DNA of 64,000 nucleotides from Sarcophilus harrisii (lineage: Eukaryota > Chordata > Mammalia > Dasyuromorphia > Dasyuridae): assembly GCF_902635505.1 (NCBI RefSeq), contig NC_045429.1, positions 133,110,804 through 133,174,803 on the forward strand, written 5' to 3'. Shown here piece after piece: positions 33,401 through 39,430 of this stretch; positions within the stretch are counted from its first letter, which is position 1, and every line of letters begins with the position of its first letter. The position numbers and the translations under genes were made by a program. The notes under the pieces are model-generated. The model had not been told where the DNA came from. It made no database searches and saw only the letters and a program-made list of their open reading frames with translations.

Positions 33401-35407
33401 TCATTTTTATTATTAATTTAATTATTAATTAAATATTAACCATGAGCAGTTAATATTTCTCCAGTTGTTTAAATCTGTCTTTATTTGTGTAAATTCAATC
33501 TTATAATGTATTCATGTAGTTCCTGGGTTTGTCTTGGCAGATAAATTCCCAAGTATTTTATATTGTCTGCCATCTTTCTGTTTCTCTTCCTGCTAAGTCT
33601 TGTTGGTTTTAAACACACACACACACACACACACCACGTGTGCACACATATGTGTGTGTGGATGTGTATATACATAGATTTTTTTTTTTTTGCTTAAAAT
33701 AATCTTCAAACTGTTAAAGAGGGGAAAAAATCTTTTTAGAATAACATTTTATTTGCTTTAGTTTCCCCTTAATTTTTTTTCTTCTGTTTTTTAGGTAATA
33801 CTTTTTAAAAAGTATTGGTACTGTGTACTAAGGACTGTGTATAGTCCTGTTTTCCATGTCTTGTATTGCTTTAGATAATTGGCTATTAATTTTCTAAGCA
33901 TATATTAAATATGTACTGCTAGTTAAATTTTAAAAGTGTTTTTTTTTTTATGTGAAAATAAATAAGCATAATGTCCTATATTTATCTTGAATGTTTCCGC
34001 AGATAGTCCTGCTCTTAAAGAACTTCATGATGAGTTCCTCACATTTGCTAAGGACAAGAATTTCCAGGTTTTGAATTTTGTAGAAACACTACCGACCTCC
34101 ATAGGAAGCATGATTAAGTTACATGTGGTGCCAGTAGAATCAGCAGGTAGGTGCTGTTTTGCAACTTAACAGACTTCTTGAGGTACTGTTTATGTGCTGG
34201 GGATACAAAATTCCAGCCTTTGAAGAGAACCTATTCTACTGGGGGAGACAACATGCCTCTATATAAAAAATAGATGCTAGAGATTAGGAAAGGCTTCATA
34301 GAGAAATTGGGGCTAGTTATTAAATCAGCATTTGGTGTCTATCTTTTATAAAGGGATATGGGAAGATCCAAATAACTATACAAGTAAAAGCCATTTTTTT
34401 TTTTAACTTGAAATATAGAAACTAAAATGGTTGATATCAGCCTCACCTTTTTCTGCTGTTCCTATATTTATTTATTTCTTATTTCTTTGTCATTTGTATT
34501 CCTTCTCTATCATGTAAAGGTAGCAGTTCTCCTTCCTTCTATTTAATTCTTTTTGTATTCTCCCATCTCATCAAAAGTGGACTTGAAACAGCCATAAGCA
34601 AACTTTCTTTACTAACCTAAGAAACATTCAAAAGGTTTTGTGTGTATATGTGGTAGAAGGGAAAATAAGGAAATGAGTCAAGGGAAAAAGTTTGAGAAAT
34701 CCTAGTTAAATTAAGTTATACAGTCAGATGAAAACCACAAGGATAGTAGCTTTGAGATACCACTAATTATTAAGTTGTCAGAATTGCATATGAAGAATAT
34801 TAAGGAAAATCACTTCTGAGAACCAGGCTGACATAGCAAAGATATACAGCAAGCTCCACCCATCTTTTTCCTCTCCTGCTCCCCCAAATCTTCCAAACCA
34901 AATTCTAATGGAGAAATCTTAGAAAAGAATTACAGTGAGAAATTTATCTGGCCCATGTTGACATAAGGTCGATAGAGAGATATTAGACACTGGGGACAGT
35001 ATACTATTCAGACAATGCCAATAAAAGGAAAGGTTATAGACCAGGATGAGAAGTCATCTCAAAATTCACAATCCAAGATCCTACATCTGGGTCTGGGACA
35101 GAACCAAGGCCAAGTGCAGCTCTTTCATTTACTATTGAGTTCCAGGTACCAATCCAGATCTGACATTTGGAAGGCTGTGACTCTTCTAGTATGGTAATTC
35201 TTAAATTAGCCTCTTAAAGTCTTAAAGTATTTTCCTTTAAAGTCTAAAGTATTGTCCTGCTTTTCTTCAGATTTGGGCATTGGAGATCTGATTCCAGTAG
35301 CAGTTAATCATTTGAATATTTGCAAGCCAAAGAAGAAGGACACCTTCTTGTACCAACGTACCTTACAGTTCATTCGTGAAACATTAGCCAAAGACCTTGG
35401 AAATTAA
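3098..35407 (+). CDS. SERAC1: SERAC1, C-terminal coding part (seven exons)
   Basis: Serine active site containing protein 1 is a lipase-like alpha/beta hydrolase of mitochondria-associated ER membranes. It is known to act in phosphatidylglycerol remodelling (for cardiolipin and BMP) and cholesterol trafficking; loss causes MEGDEL syndrome in humans. The seven exons join in phase into about 314 residues ending DLGN-stop, close to the human C-terminal half (human protein 654 residues, recalled from memory). Visible landmarks are the oxyanion-type HGLMG (codons near 5876), the nucleophile elbow SHSMG with Ser codon 14450-14452, and the SVPHHGS and NFVETLP blocks. The N-terminal half (membrane segment, ARM-like region) lies upstream of base 1. 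No frameshift or stop interrupts the exons. If the human 17-exon plan holds, these are exons 11-17 (inference). Confidence 0.96.
4090..4340 (+). mobile_element. CORE-SINE with RTE/BovB-type tail
   Basis: The tRNA/CORE head reads 'gcacagtagatagactgc', 'ggagtcagaaagactcaaa', 'cctcaaacacttagtagctg'. The tail 'gtggagaaggaaatagcaaa', 'gccaagaaaatccca'-like, then 'agagtcagatacacaactga' resembles the RTE (BovB-like) LINE end. The tail implies mobilisation by an RTE LINE. Confidence 0.8.
5632..5706. repeat. (AC)n/(AT)n microsatellite
   Basis: A pure CA tract near 5636-5652 grades into alternating AT-rich dinucleotides. Overlapping 70-100 codon frames here are products of the repeat. Confidence 0.85.
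5845..5983 (+). CDS. SERAC1: SERAC1 coding exon (HGLMG oxyanion motif)
   Basis: The acceptor is 'cttattag' and the donor is AAG|gtaagg. It encodes [20 protein letters not shown], then TWRQQD and a variable acidic segment ending CWPK. HGLMG after a beta strand is the usual oxyanion-hole turn of alpha/beta hydrolases. The acidic stretch before CWPK differs most from the human protein as I remember it. Confidence 0.96.
6120..7065 (+). mobile_element. L2/CR1-type LINE, 3' part, sense
   Basis: Diverged L2-like text: 'aacatgtccaaagaagaac' (L2 'aacatgtccaaaactgaac'), 'gtctctctgcctttagtcc', 'caattcagatcccacctttt', and a 3' end 'agtaccttgcacttattaga', 'cacttaataaatgttgattg'. Its open frames are broken. 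Confidence 0.75.
7663..8940 (+). mobile_element. L1- or HAL1-type 5' region, sense, split by a SINE
   Basis: Begins with 'aagatggcagcatgg', the usual start of an L1 5'UTR, and continues as purine-rich 5'UTR/ORF1-like sequence to 8351. After the SINE it resumes, and from about 8820 it shows ORF2-like sense text ('tagggtttggatcaggatct'). Not intact. Confidence 0.5.
8352..8502 (-). mobile_element. Marsupial tRNA-derived CORE-SINE, antisense
   Basis: The reverse complement of the standard SINE: 'ttggggttaagtgacttg', 'gggtcacacacctagtaa', 'gatttgaactcagatca'. It is bounded by a direct repeat TTAGAATAG at 8343-8351 and 8503-8511, the target-site duplication. Confidence 0.85.
8945..9170 (-). mobile_element. 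L2 3' tail, antisense
   Basis: 'gtcaataagcacttattaaa', 'gtgctaggaatacaaagaaa', 'agctcacattctaatgtgag' is the reverse complement of the L2-type 3' end. Confidence 0.65.
9201..9389. mobile_element. Short non-autonomous hAT-type DNA transposon
   Basis: Terminal inverted repeats: the left end CAGAGCTTCTTAAAC pairs with the right end GTTGAAGAAGCCCTG (reverse complement CAGGGCTTCTTCAAC). Flanking 8-base direct repeats are CTGTGATT (9193-9200) and CTGTGAGT (9390-9397), one mismatch. An 8-base duplication and CAGRG ends are typical of hAT. It is 189 bases long with no coding sequence. Confidence 0.85.
9430..9965 (+). mobile_element. Old L1 3' region, sense
   Basis: Diverged ORF2 C-terminal and 3'UTR text: 'aatattgtgttgtaataaat', 'gaagtgaatagagccagtaa', then a T/G-rich 3'UTR. 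No intact frame. Confidence 0.5.
10365..10680 (-). mobile_element. L2 3' part, antisense
   Basis: 'gtcaataaacatttatgaag', 'aaggcactgtgctaaacact', then 'ttccagaaggttaatatttc', 'gaagagcattccagttataa' and 'cctggagctgaaatatagaa': the L2 reverse-complement order. Confidence 0.65.
10754..11124 (-). mobile_element. L1 3' end, antisense, next to an exon
   Basis: T-rich start, then the full L1 3'UTR series: 'agcaagtaatccaatatatg', 'cttctatacatatttc', 'tcagatcaaaaaggg', 'tattgtggtccacattcac', 'catcacaagaccattgga', 'attgatcattgtataat'. It ends 85 bases before the exon at 11210. Confidence 0.9.
11210..11304 (+). CDS. SERAC1: SERAC1 coding exon
   Basis: The acceptor is 'tttatgtag' and the donor is AG|gtaata. 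It encodes [20 protein letters not shown] then [11 protein letters not shown] and half of an Arg codon. An antisense L1 3' end finishes only about 85 bases upstream of the acceptor. Confidence 0.96.
11746..11813. repeat. (CA)n/(TA)n microsatellite
   Basis: Alternating TA and CA units with a pure CA core. The 63-codon frame on the minus strand (VCVCVCV) is its translation. Confidence 0.9.
11880..13495 (+). mobile_element. L1-derived ORF1-type element (HAL1-like), sense, split by an L1
   Basis: A 5'UTR-like piece (11880-12040) is followed by a broken ORF1-like region (frames at 12040-12270 and 12224-12475) with L1 ORF1 flavour: coiled-coil-type '[20 protein letters not shown]' then '[10 protein letters not shown]', like the ORF1p 'NIKIIGLPE' motif. 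The tail contains 'catacccagcaatcttgag' and 'cctaatgaaaagaccagag'. No ORF2 is seen before the 3'UTR-like end, hence HAL1-like. The antisense L1 at 12792 divides it. Confidence 0.55.
12792..13031 (-). mobile_element. L1 3' end inserted in the HAL1-like element, antisense
   Basis: T-run, 'gttttttattatcaaaatac', 'ttcaacattcactcttgc', 'aagcaatccaatatatg'. Flanked by AACTGCTTA at 12783-12791 and 13032-13040, the target-site duplication. Confidence 0.85.
13497..13860. mobile_element. Old L1 sense scrap (13497-13727) abutting a T-headed LINE 3' end (13728-13860)
   Basis: 13520-13720 matches the L1 ORF2 end ('atgttatggtatataaattt', 'gtaagaaatgatggagaaat'). 13728 onward starts with a T-run and matches the block at 22680-22860 ('agaaaaaacaaaatagaaaa'), so both come from one LINE family. 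Confidence 0.5.
14362..14459 (+). CDS. SERAC1: SERAC1 catalytic-serine exon
   Basis: The acceptor is 'atttatttag' and the donor is G|gtatgt. It encodes [20 protein letters not shown] then [14 protein letters not shown], the last Gly being split across the junction. SHSMG is the [G/S]xSxG nucleophile elbow; the catalytic Ser is AGC at 14450-14452. The T-run that opens an antisense L1 begins within about 13 bases of the donor. Confidence 0.97.
14471..14915 (-). mobile_element. L1 3' end beside the SERAC1 catalytic exon, antisense
   Basis: A T-run from 14473 is followed by the L1 3'UTR series ('aactttattttcaaaatata', 'ccctagacagcaagtgcg', 'tcagatcaaaaaaggggg', 'gttgtggttcacatccattc', 'tgatcatcacataatcctg'). 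It starts about 12 bases after the exon end at 14459. I could not identify a clean duplication. Confidence 0.88.
15590..16625 (+). mobile_element. L2 LINE, sense, split by an L1
   Basis: L2 text on both sides of the insertion: 'tcactctctccctgtatact' and 'ttcgctgcatgcccatgacc' before; 'ttctgccctttgtgactaaa', 'aaaaggccatgaataatagg' and 'gcattttctcaatcttcatt' after. The order matches the L2 ORF2 consensus. Diverged and frame-broken. Confidence 0.75.
15855..16296 (+). mobile_element. L1 3' end inserted in L2, sense
   Basis: Starts in the ORF2 end/3'UTR ('gtgaatagaaccaggagatc', 'caatgatcaattctgatgga') and runs to the A-rich tail 'aataaaaagct'. Flanked by AAGTCTTCACTTA (15842-15854) and AAGTTTTTACTTA (16297-16309), a 13-base duplication with two mismatches. 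Confidence 0.88.
16626..17891 (+). mobile_element. L1 3' part, sense, split by a second L1
   Basis: The ORF2 C-terminal region begins near 'tcacacctgtcacattggtt' and includes 'cataccctttgatccagcag' and 'gaatggctgaataagttatg'. After the insertion the 3'UTR resumes at 17622 and ends with 'attgggaaaataaaatactg'. This subfamily's 3'UTR differs from that of the inserted copy. Confidence 0.85.
17176..17606 (-). mobile_element. L1 3' end inserted in another L1, antisense
   Basis: T-rich start, then 'gttttttattttcaaaatat', 'aagtgatccaatatatgtta', 'tgctgcacaagaaaaatca', 'agaattgatcatcatgtaat'. The duplication is CCAACAGACTTTAAA (17161-17175) and CCAATAGACTTTAGA (17607-17621). Confidence 0.9.
18000..19870 (-). 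mobile_element. Old L1 ORF2 region, antisense
   Basis: Reverse-complement ORF2 landmarks in order: 'agtaatattccattatatgc', 'tttagccatttccccatcag', 'ttgttttgatttgtatttct', 'cctgttccattgatctatct', 'ttgctgaatatattatttgt', 'atgtcctcagcaaatggggg'. Heavily decayed. Confidence 0.75.
19940..20660 (-). mobile_element. L2 fragments, antisense
   Basis: 'atcttatgttctagtaaggg' (3' tail region) and, from about 20440, 'gatgacagggtttgaactgc', 'ttccattccaggcagagg': diverged L2 reverse complement. 20110-20390 is unassigned. Confidence 0.45.
20885..21605 (-). mobile_element. L2 fragments, antisense, split by a SINE
   Basis: 'gtgctaagtgcgagggatag', 'aggatatcataatataatag', then after the SINE 'atagaaggcttcacaaagag' and 'ggacagcccaagcacaggga'. 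The SINE at 21275 lies inside. Confidence 0.5.
21275..21455 (+). mobile_element. Marsupial tRNA-derived CORE-SINE, sense, with A-rich tail
   Basis: 'gggtcagctaggtggtgcag', 'tggatagagcaccagccctg', 'gtcaggaggacctgagttca', 'gctgtgtgaccctgggctta', 'gttgcctcagc', then an A/G-rich tail to 21455. A well-preserved copy. The 67-codon + frame is not a gene. Confidence 0.93.
21606..21990 (-). mobile_element. Unclassified old LINE-like repeat
   Basis: 'ttgttctcaaagaggatcaa', 'gtgacagtgtggctgctcag', 'cagaaatctctgccacagat' look like a repeat known from marsupial DNA, possibly the 3' coding end of an RTE- or CR1-like LINE. I cannot assign the family. Confidence 0.35.
22000..22625 (-). mobile_element. L2 fragment, then MIR relic, antisense
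   Basis: 22200-22520 follows the L2 reverse complement ('cattttggacataaattttt', 'atgttcaatagacagttgga'). 22515-22625 has a MIR core ('gattaagtgatcttattaag', 'gacttgaactcaagtctaac'). Confidence 0.5.
22680..25560 (-). mobile_element. L1-derived ORF1-only element (HAL1-like), antisense, split by an L1
   Basis: Read on the minus strand: the 5' start near 25550 ('gaagatgccggagtaggtca'), a 5'UTR to about 24800, an ORF1-like coiled-coil/RRM region (about 24800-23820, 'agcaataatgttcctatgtg' on +), then a 3'UTR to the T-headed end at 22680. There is no room for an ORF2. It includes CA/GT microsatellites near 22980-23040 and 23438-23461. Broken throughout. Confidence 0.55.
24229..24563 (-). mobile_element. 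L1 3' end inserted in the HAL1-like element, antisense
   Basis: The L1 3'UTR series from 'tttcaacattcacccttgca' to 'ctctccatcaccagtccatt'. Flanked by AGCCCAGTTATTCT (24215-24228) and AGCCCATTTATTCT (24564-24577), one mismatch. Confidence 0.9.
25780..26205. mobile_element. Two MIR-type SINE relics, head to head
   Basis: 25780-25950 is minus-strand MIR-like ('ggtcctcacaacatcctggg', 'acagctgaggagaaactgag'). 25960-26205 is plus-strand ('tttcctcatctgtaaaatag', 'agaaagtgcttaataaatga'). The frames at 25765 and 25839 derive from them. Confidence 0.7.
26210..26620 (-). mobile_element. L2 fragment, antisense
   Basis: 'tattgaagtgactatttttg'-like L2 antisense text with 'gcagaggtatggcctgataa', then a tail piece 'ttaagtgcctactatttgcc'. 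It ends about 120 bases before the exon at 26746. Confidence 0.45.
26746..26928 (+). CDS. SERAC1: SERAC1 coding exon (VPHHGS block)
   Basis: The acceptor is 'gtttcttag' and the donor is G|gtaata. It encodes [17 protein letters not shown], then [20 protein letters not shown], and ends EVKELSK plus one base of Asp. The intron before it is the largest in this part of the gene, 12.3 kb, and consists mostly of transposon layers. Confidence 0.96.
27896..28125 (-). mobile_element. MIR-type SINE, antisense
   Basis: Clear reverse MIR: 'tgatcctcacaacaatcctg', 'gttttacaaatgagaaaacg', 'tgacttgcccagagtcacac', 'attcgaactcagatcttc'. Confidence 0.85.
28140..29755 (-). mobile_element. L1/HAL1 5' half, antisense
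   Basis: Its minus-strand 5' start lies near 29735 ('gaagccaagatgatggagaa', the L1-type 'ccaagatgg' start). It continues as a moderately GC-rich 5'UTR (29090-29740) and then T-rich (minus: A-rich, ORF1-like) sequence to about 28140. Small frames inside (28944, 29471, 29634) are not genes. Confidence 0.5.
30243..30760 (-). mobile_element. L2 3' half, antisense
   Basis: 'aagcatttattaaatattta', 'ctgtgtgccagaaaatattc', then 'gtgacccaaataaaaaagaa', 'gaatggcaggaagggcccag': L2 reverse-complement order. Confidence 0.6.
31360..33650 (-). mobile_element. Old L1 ORF2 to 3' end, antisense, with two L1 insertions
   Basis: 3'UTR at 31370-31650; then ORF2 reverse-complement landmarks: 'gagtattccattataatcat', 'cttctccagagtagttggac', 'cctgcagcccttgtcatttt', 'tgatccattttattgatcca', 'ttttgatgatcgctgctttg'; resuming after 33325 with 'aagtctttggtagtttgatt' and 'ccaagtattttatattgtct'. 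A short L1 3' piece (about 31655-31790) also interrupts it. Confidence 0.75.
32936..33325 (-). mobile_element. L1 3' end inserted in the older L1, antisense
   Basis: 'aactttttattctcagaata', 'tagcaagtaatcctatacag', 'gctgtacaagaaaaatcagt', 'catttagtcccctcagtcct', 'gaattgatctgaatcatctc'. The host text 'catttgataatt' and 'cttgatattttt' at the borders suggests a duplication around TTGATAWTT. Confidence 0.82.
33612..33680. repeat. (AC)n/(GT)n microsatellite
   Basis: A pure AC run followed by an imperfect GT run, so partly self-complementary. It explains the Cys/Val-rich minus frame nearby. Confidence 0.85.
34003..34146 (+). CDS. SERAC1: SERAC1 coding exon
   Basis: The acceptor is 'tttccgcag' and the donor is G|gtaggt. 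It encodes [20 protein letters not shown] then [11 protein letters not shown] and ends HVVPVESA. A relic of an antisense L2 3' tail starts roughly 25 bases after the donor. Confidence 0.96.
34147..35270. other. Last SERAC1 intron: L2 tail and HAL1/L1 5' scrap
   Basis: 34170-34345 is an antisense L2 tail ('gtgctggggatacaaaattc', 'ctactgggggagacaacatg'). 34790-35180 resembles the 5'UTR text of the HAL1-like element at 11880 ('ccaaattctaatggagaaat', 'gacaatgccaat'). 34345-34790 has nothing recognisable. Confidence 0.5.
35271..35407 (+). CDS. SERAC1: SERAC1 terminal coding exon
   Basis: The acceptor is 'ttttcttcag'. It encodes [20 protein letters not shown], then [17 protein letters not shown] and DLGN followed by TAA at 35405-35407. 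Its length and end match the human C-terminus (DLEN-stop) as I recall it. Confidence 0.97.
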
Positions 35408-36135
35408 TAGGTCTTAATTCTTCTTGTTCTTTTCTGTTATGTGGACATGATGCTGGGCATTTTTTGAGATCTGTCGAACTAAGAAGACCCCAATAGGTAA
35501 AGCACCAAGTCAGTCTGGACTATACTGAAGACAGCAGGATGCTACTTGGAAATATATGAAAGGTAAAGCATAAGCATAGAGGCAGCAATAAAAATTGAAT
35601 ACTAGATTCTCTTCCATTAAAGACATTTTCTGTGCATGAGTTTATAGTCCACACTTTAAAATGATGGCACCTGAAAGAGAGCTATGAAATATTCCTCCTT
35701 TTTTGCTGCGACAGACCCTCTGATTCACAGGAAATACATTAGTGCAACTGCAAGGGATTAACTATCTTCTTAACCAGAAAAATCTGCCACTTGGTGAATA
35801 CTTGAAATAGGGACCAGCTATCACTAAGGACCAAAATAGATTAGATTTAGATTTGGGTCTCACAAATGCAGCAGACTTTTTAAAAAAATAATAAACTTAA
35901 TTTAGGCTGTCTGCATTTCAAAGCTGGCTTTTTCATGTCTGAATGACTGACTTATCACAAATACAAATTTTATTGTATGCTTCTTTTGCTAAGGATAAAT
36001 AATTTTCTTGTGTATCAGCTTAGACTAACCTTTTAAATAATGTACTATTCTGCTTTTAATTTATTCTCAAGATGAGGAAGGCCGTTGATTAACATAGGAT
36101 TTATGTATCAAATAAACCTGTATTAAAAAAAAATC
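35408..36135 (+). other. SERAC1: SERAC1 3'UTR, short form
   Basis: This non-coding AT-rich stretch follows the stop and leads to the AATAAA at 36111-36116, which is followed by an A-rich run. A length near 0.7 kb is what I remember for the human 3'UTR. Repeats are scarce here compared with the introns, which fits exonic sequence. Confidence 0.7.
36111..36116 (+). promoter_or_regulatory. Polyadenylation signal AATAAA, probable main SERAC1 site
   Basis: A canonical hexamer about 705 bases after the stop, in 'tcaaataaacctg', followed within 10 bases by A-rich sequence. Cleavage would be near 36130. Confidence 0.65.
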
Positions 36136-36739
36136 AAACTCATACTTGAGCAACATTTAGAACAACTCAGTGATATTGTATGATACCTAGTTTAGATTTG
36201 ACAGATCTTTCCTTTCATATAATAGGAAATTTTTTTTTTTAAGAGTGTGGAAGATGAATATATATGTGTAAGAAAACAAATTATTGTTAATCCTACTATT
36301 TATCAAAGTAGAAATTGGGCTATCTGAAGGTGGATTGAGGGGAATGTTGTTGCATCATATAGATGTGACAGATGGTTGGAAGTTCAACATATTTAGTTAC
36401 CCAGTTGTTTGGGAAAGAACTAGACTAGAACTCACGAAAGTAAACCTGTAGGTTTTTCAGGCCCATACCTCTTGTGTCAGTGGGATGTTTTAGTATGGAA
36501 TATTTCCTTTTTTATCTTGTTTACTAATAACCCACAACTAAAAACACATGGTTTTTAAAAGTACTTTGAAGTAATTCAAAAAAATGATATGCAACTATTT
36601 CTAGAAATCTTATTGCAGTAGCTATTCCTCTTATCAAGAATAGGATTTGGGAAAGATGTCCAACCTTTGTTTTAAACTTAAGAGAAATGTACAGGCAAAT
36701 TACCTTATAGGGTAGTATGTAGGTACACTAAATGTTGAT

Positions 36740-36880
36740 GAAAATACTAATAATTGCATTGAATTCTATAAAGCACTTTAAAATTTGCAGTGTATTTTAA
36801 ATGCACTATTTTATTTTGAGAATCACAATAGCTCTATGAGGTCAGTAGTTTTACCTGTTGATGAAATGAGAATGTAGTTA
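36740..36880 (-). mobile_element. MIR-type relic, antisense
   Basis: 'ctataaagcactttaaaatt', 'agaatcacaatagctctatg', 'tgatgaaatgagaatg': a decayed reverse MIR between the two genes. Confidence 0.5.
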
Positions 36881-37540
36881 GCTACCATTGACTTTTTGAA
36901 GATGCATAAATAATGCAGAGTAATAAAAATATCGGTTCGAATCCAGAAAATAGCCATTTTATTAATAAGTTAATTTCACTAATGGCTTGTTTTCAATGCA
37001 ACTTCTTAATCACCCAAAGTTCCTGACCACATTTTGTGGTTGTTTAAATGATTCTGAGGGTATCCATAATCATGATTATGTTTAGAGACATGCTGGCTAA
37101 TTGCCAGGTACTATAAGTTCTGCTTAGTTGCTATTTGTTGTTATAGACCTTGACCCATCTCTCTTCCCTTAAAAACCACCAAGTACCACTTTACTGCACA
37201 TTTATCTTAGGCAGAGGCAGAGCTTGAATTCTCTATTCTCTGGTATCAGTCCTCTTCTGTCTTTGACACTGAGCAGAAGTGCAACCTTATAGTAATACCC
37301 AAAAGGAATGTTGAAGATAGGTGTTTTTCTGCCACATGGTGATAGACAAAATACCAGGTACCAGTATTTCACAACTGGAAAGAGAGCACAATAATACAAT
37401 GATGTTTACAATGTCTTCCCATTTGTGCTGTGTTCATACCTCACAGTGCCTCTGAAGTTCTTTTGTAATTAATTACTGGAATTTGAGGCACAAACCCTGA
37501 CTTTCCATTTTTCTGTACTGTTGGTATACCATTGTATACT

Positions 37541-37546
37541 TTTATT
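37541..37546 (-). promoter_or_regulatory. Possible far-distal SYNJ2 polyadenylation signal
   Basis: TTTATT on the + strand is AATAAA for SYNJ2. It lies only 40 bases from the + strand AATAAA at 37587, so the two genes could share an end zone. The resulting 5 kb 3'UTR would be long, so I rank this site below the one at 38986. Confidence 0.25.
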
Positions 37547-37586
37547 GTCATTTTGTGTAATGATTTTGTGCCTGTGGAAGGTGTTT

Positions 37587-37592
37587 AATAAA
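37587..37592 (+). promoter_or_regulatory. Possible distal SERAC1 polyadenylation signal
   Basis: A second canonical AATAAA, in 'gtgtttaataaaaatt', with T/G-rich sequence after it. It would give a 2.2 kb 3'UTR. Use of this site is inferred, not shown. Confidence 0.4.
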
Positions 37593-37880
37593 AATTTAAA
37601 AATACCTACATAATTGATTGAGCCCTTATGTTGGATCTCAAAATAAAACAAATGTCTGTTAAAATGAAGTGGCTAAAAATGTACTAGAAAGTTGCTTTTT
37701 AAAAAATCAGATAGTATAATAGAACAAAAATTATCAAAGTAAGTCTAAAAGCATTAAAAACTAAGCAGAAGCTTCAATTCAAGGATTGCCCAAATGAGAA
37801 TGAGTCACTTTCATAAAAATTTAAATGATGAAATCTATAAGCATATTTCCATAACACAAAGTCATTGGTGATTCTGAGTG

Positions 37881-37911
37881 GGAGGTGGGGGGGAGGGGGA
37901 GGGAGGGAGGG
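37881..37911 (+). promoter_or_regulatory. G-rich tract with G5AG5 (MAZ-type pause element, possible G4)
   Basis: An unbroken purine stretch of G-runs (7, 5, 3, 3 and 3 Gs separated by single As) lies about 290 bases after the distal + strand AATAAA. Bases 37889-37899 read exactly GGGGGAGGGGG, the MAZ site known as a pausing/termination element between closely spaced genes. Four or more G-runs could also form a quadruplex. The function here is inferred. Confidence 0.5.
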
Positions 37912-38214
37912 AATGCTATTTATTAACTGTAAATTTATGGTGATTTAATCACTATAAAAATTCATAATAATCACAACTTCACCTCAGACACTTCGGACTG
38001 CTTCAAAAAGCAGGTGATTTGATAAGATTTAAATGGAAACACTGAGTCATAGAATGCCATCCTTTTAAATATGGTCATTGGATTTGAATAATTGTATTGG
38101 CTCCAAATATAAAAGTACTTTTGTCATAAATCAAAGTGAAATGCAAACAAACATGATGGTATCAAAATATTCCTTATCTCTGTTTATTTAATTCTTAACC
38201 TGCTGAGTAAAGTT

Positions 38215-38440
38215 GCAATGAGGTGGCTCAGTGAATAAAGCACTGGTTCAAATCTGGCCTCAGACAATTAATTGTGTGACCCCTGGACAAATAACTTGAC
38301 TTTTGCCTTAATCTACTGGAGAAGGAAATGGCTAACTACTCCAGTAGCTTTGCCAAGAAAATCCATGGACAGAAGTGGCATTCTGTGAAACCATGGGATT
38401 AGGAAGAATTGGACATGACTAGAATAACATCTTGCAGAAG
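38215..38440 (+). mobile_element. CORE-SINE with RTE/BovB-type tail
   Basis: 'atgaggtggctcagtgaata', 'ttcaaatctggcctcagaca', then the tail 'ggagaaggaaatggctaact', 'ctttgccaagaaaatccatg', 'gaattggacatgactag'. Confidence 0.8.
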
Positions 38441-38985
38441 TATTTGTTATTCTAGTTCAAAAACTTGTGTATTGTTCAAGAAACACATGAATCACCATCT
38501 ATGAAGATAATAGGAAGATGTTCATATTACAAAGGGCACATCACATATTTAGTTTGGAATCACAGCATTAACTATTATACAAAAAGACACAGGACATGAA
38601 AGAATCTTATTATGTTGAGCCTTTCCATTCATTCCCTTCTCTGTAGAGACTGTAATGCACTTAAACTGTCTTGCCCAACAATTTTATTTGGAAAGGATTT
38701 CTATTTTCATTTTGCTTAACTGGTAACTGCTAACTTAAGTTTTGCCGCTATAATGTCTGTTTGTCAAGGCAGTAGAAAAAGGCTTCCTTTTCAGCTTTTT
38801 CAGAATAGGTCATCTTTTCCCCTTTTAAACTATTTGCCACATGTTTTACAAATGGCTGTGCTACCTAGTTGTTAGGTTGAGGTTGGACTAGAACACCCAA
38901 AGCTGACAACTGAAGATTTCCAAAGGCTCTTTCTCTATCTTAAAGTATGAGTTATTCAATTGTTAGTTTTTTTTAAAAAGAAACA

Positions 38986-38991
38986 TTTAAT
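38986..38991 (-). promoter_or_regulatory. Probable SYNJ2 polyadenylation signal (ATTAAA)
   Basis: The minus strand reads 'gtctattaaatgtttc', with a T-rich run just after the proposed cleavage zone (38965-38975). ATTAAA is the commonest variant hexamer. I chose it from context, without transcript data. Confidence 0.45.
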
Positions 38992-39284
38992 AGACAATAT
39001 TTACAACTTGAGTACAAAAAAAAATCCACTTCAAATAAAACATCACAGGGTTTTCATCCGCTAAGTAGTTACAATTTACTCAGTAAATCATTCTTAATTC
39101 CTTTCTCAACACACTTAATGCATTATTGTGGAGGAAATATTTTAATAAATTACCTTGGATTGGATGAATGTACACACCTGGCAATGCTTTTATTAACAAT
39201 GTTTCAGCAGCATCAACTGTTCCAAGACTGTTACAGGGATAAATGGTCCTTATTTCAACCACATTTATGTGAATCTTAGCAGAA

Positions 39285-39430
39285 CAAAGAAAAATAGTAT
39301 ATTGTTGTACTTTGGAGAGGACACTGAATTTCGATTTTGTGGACTTGGGTTTGAATCAAGGCTCTGGGCTTCCAATTCCTCACGTATAAAATGAGAGGGA
39401 GGTTGGACTATGTGGGTTCTAAATCAATCA
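39285..39430 (+). mobile_element. MIR-type relic in the SYNJ2 3'UTR
   Basis: 'gaggacactgaatttcgatt', 'ggacttgggtttgaatcaag', 'cacgtataaaatgagaggga', 'ggttggactatgtgg'. Antisense to SYNJ2. Confidence 0.65.

Larger units (their letters stand above)
26929..34002. other. SERAC1 intron (7.1 kb)
   Basis: Elements are listed separately. 26929-27895 is AT-rich with no recognised repeat or gene; 29760-30240, 30760-31360 and 33690-34002 are likewise empty apart from T-runs. Confidence 0.6.
36136..38969. other. Intergenic gap between convergent 3' ends
   Basis: This is the space between the proposed SERAC1 and SYNJ2 cleavage sites. It holds an MIR relic (36740-36880), the two facing AATAAA hexamers near 37.5 kb, the G-rich tract at 37881-37911 and a SINE with an RTE-type tail near 38215-38440. 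I see no exon. Two - strand frames of about 60-65 codons (37202-37651) have no recognisable family. Confidence 0.65.

Noticed and set aside
39080-39262. 60-codon minus frame in the SYNJ2 3'UTR
   Set aside because: No known family and an AT-rich UTR setting. It lies far after the SYNJ2 stop, with no acceptor or donor evidence.
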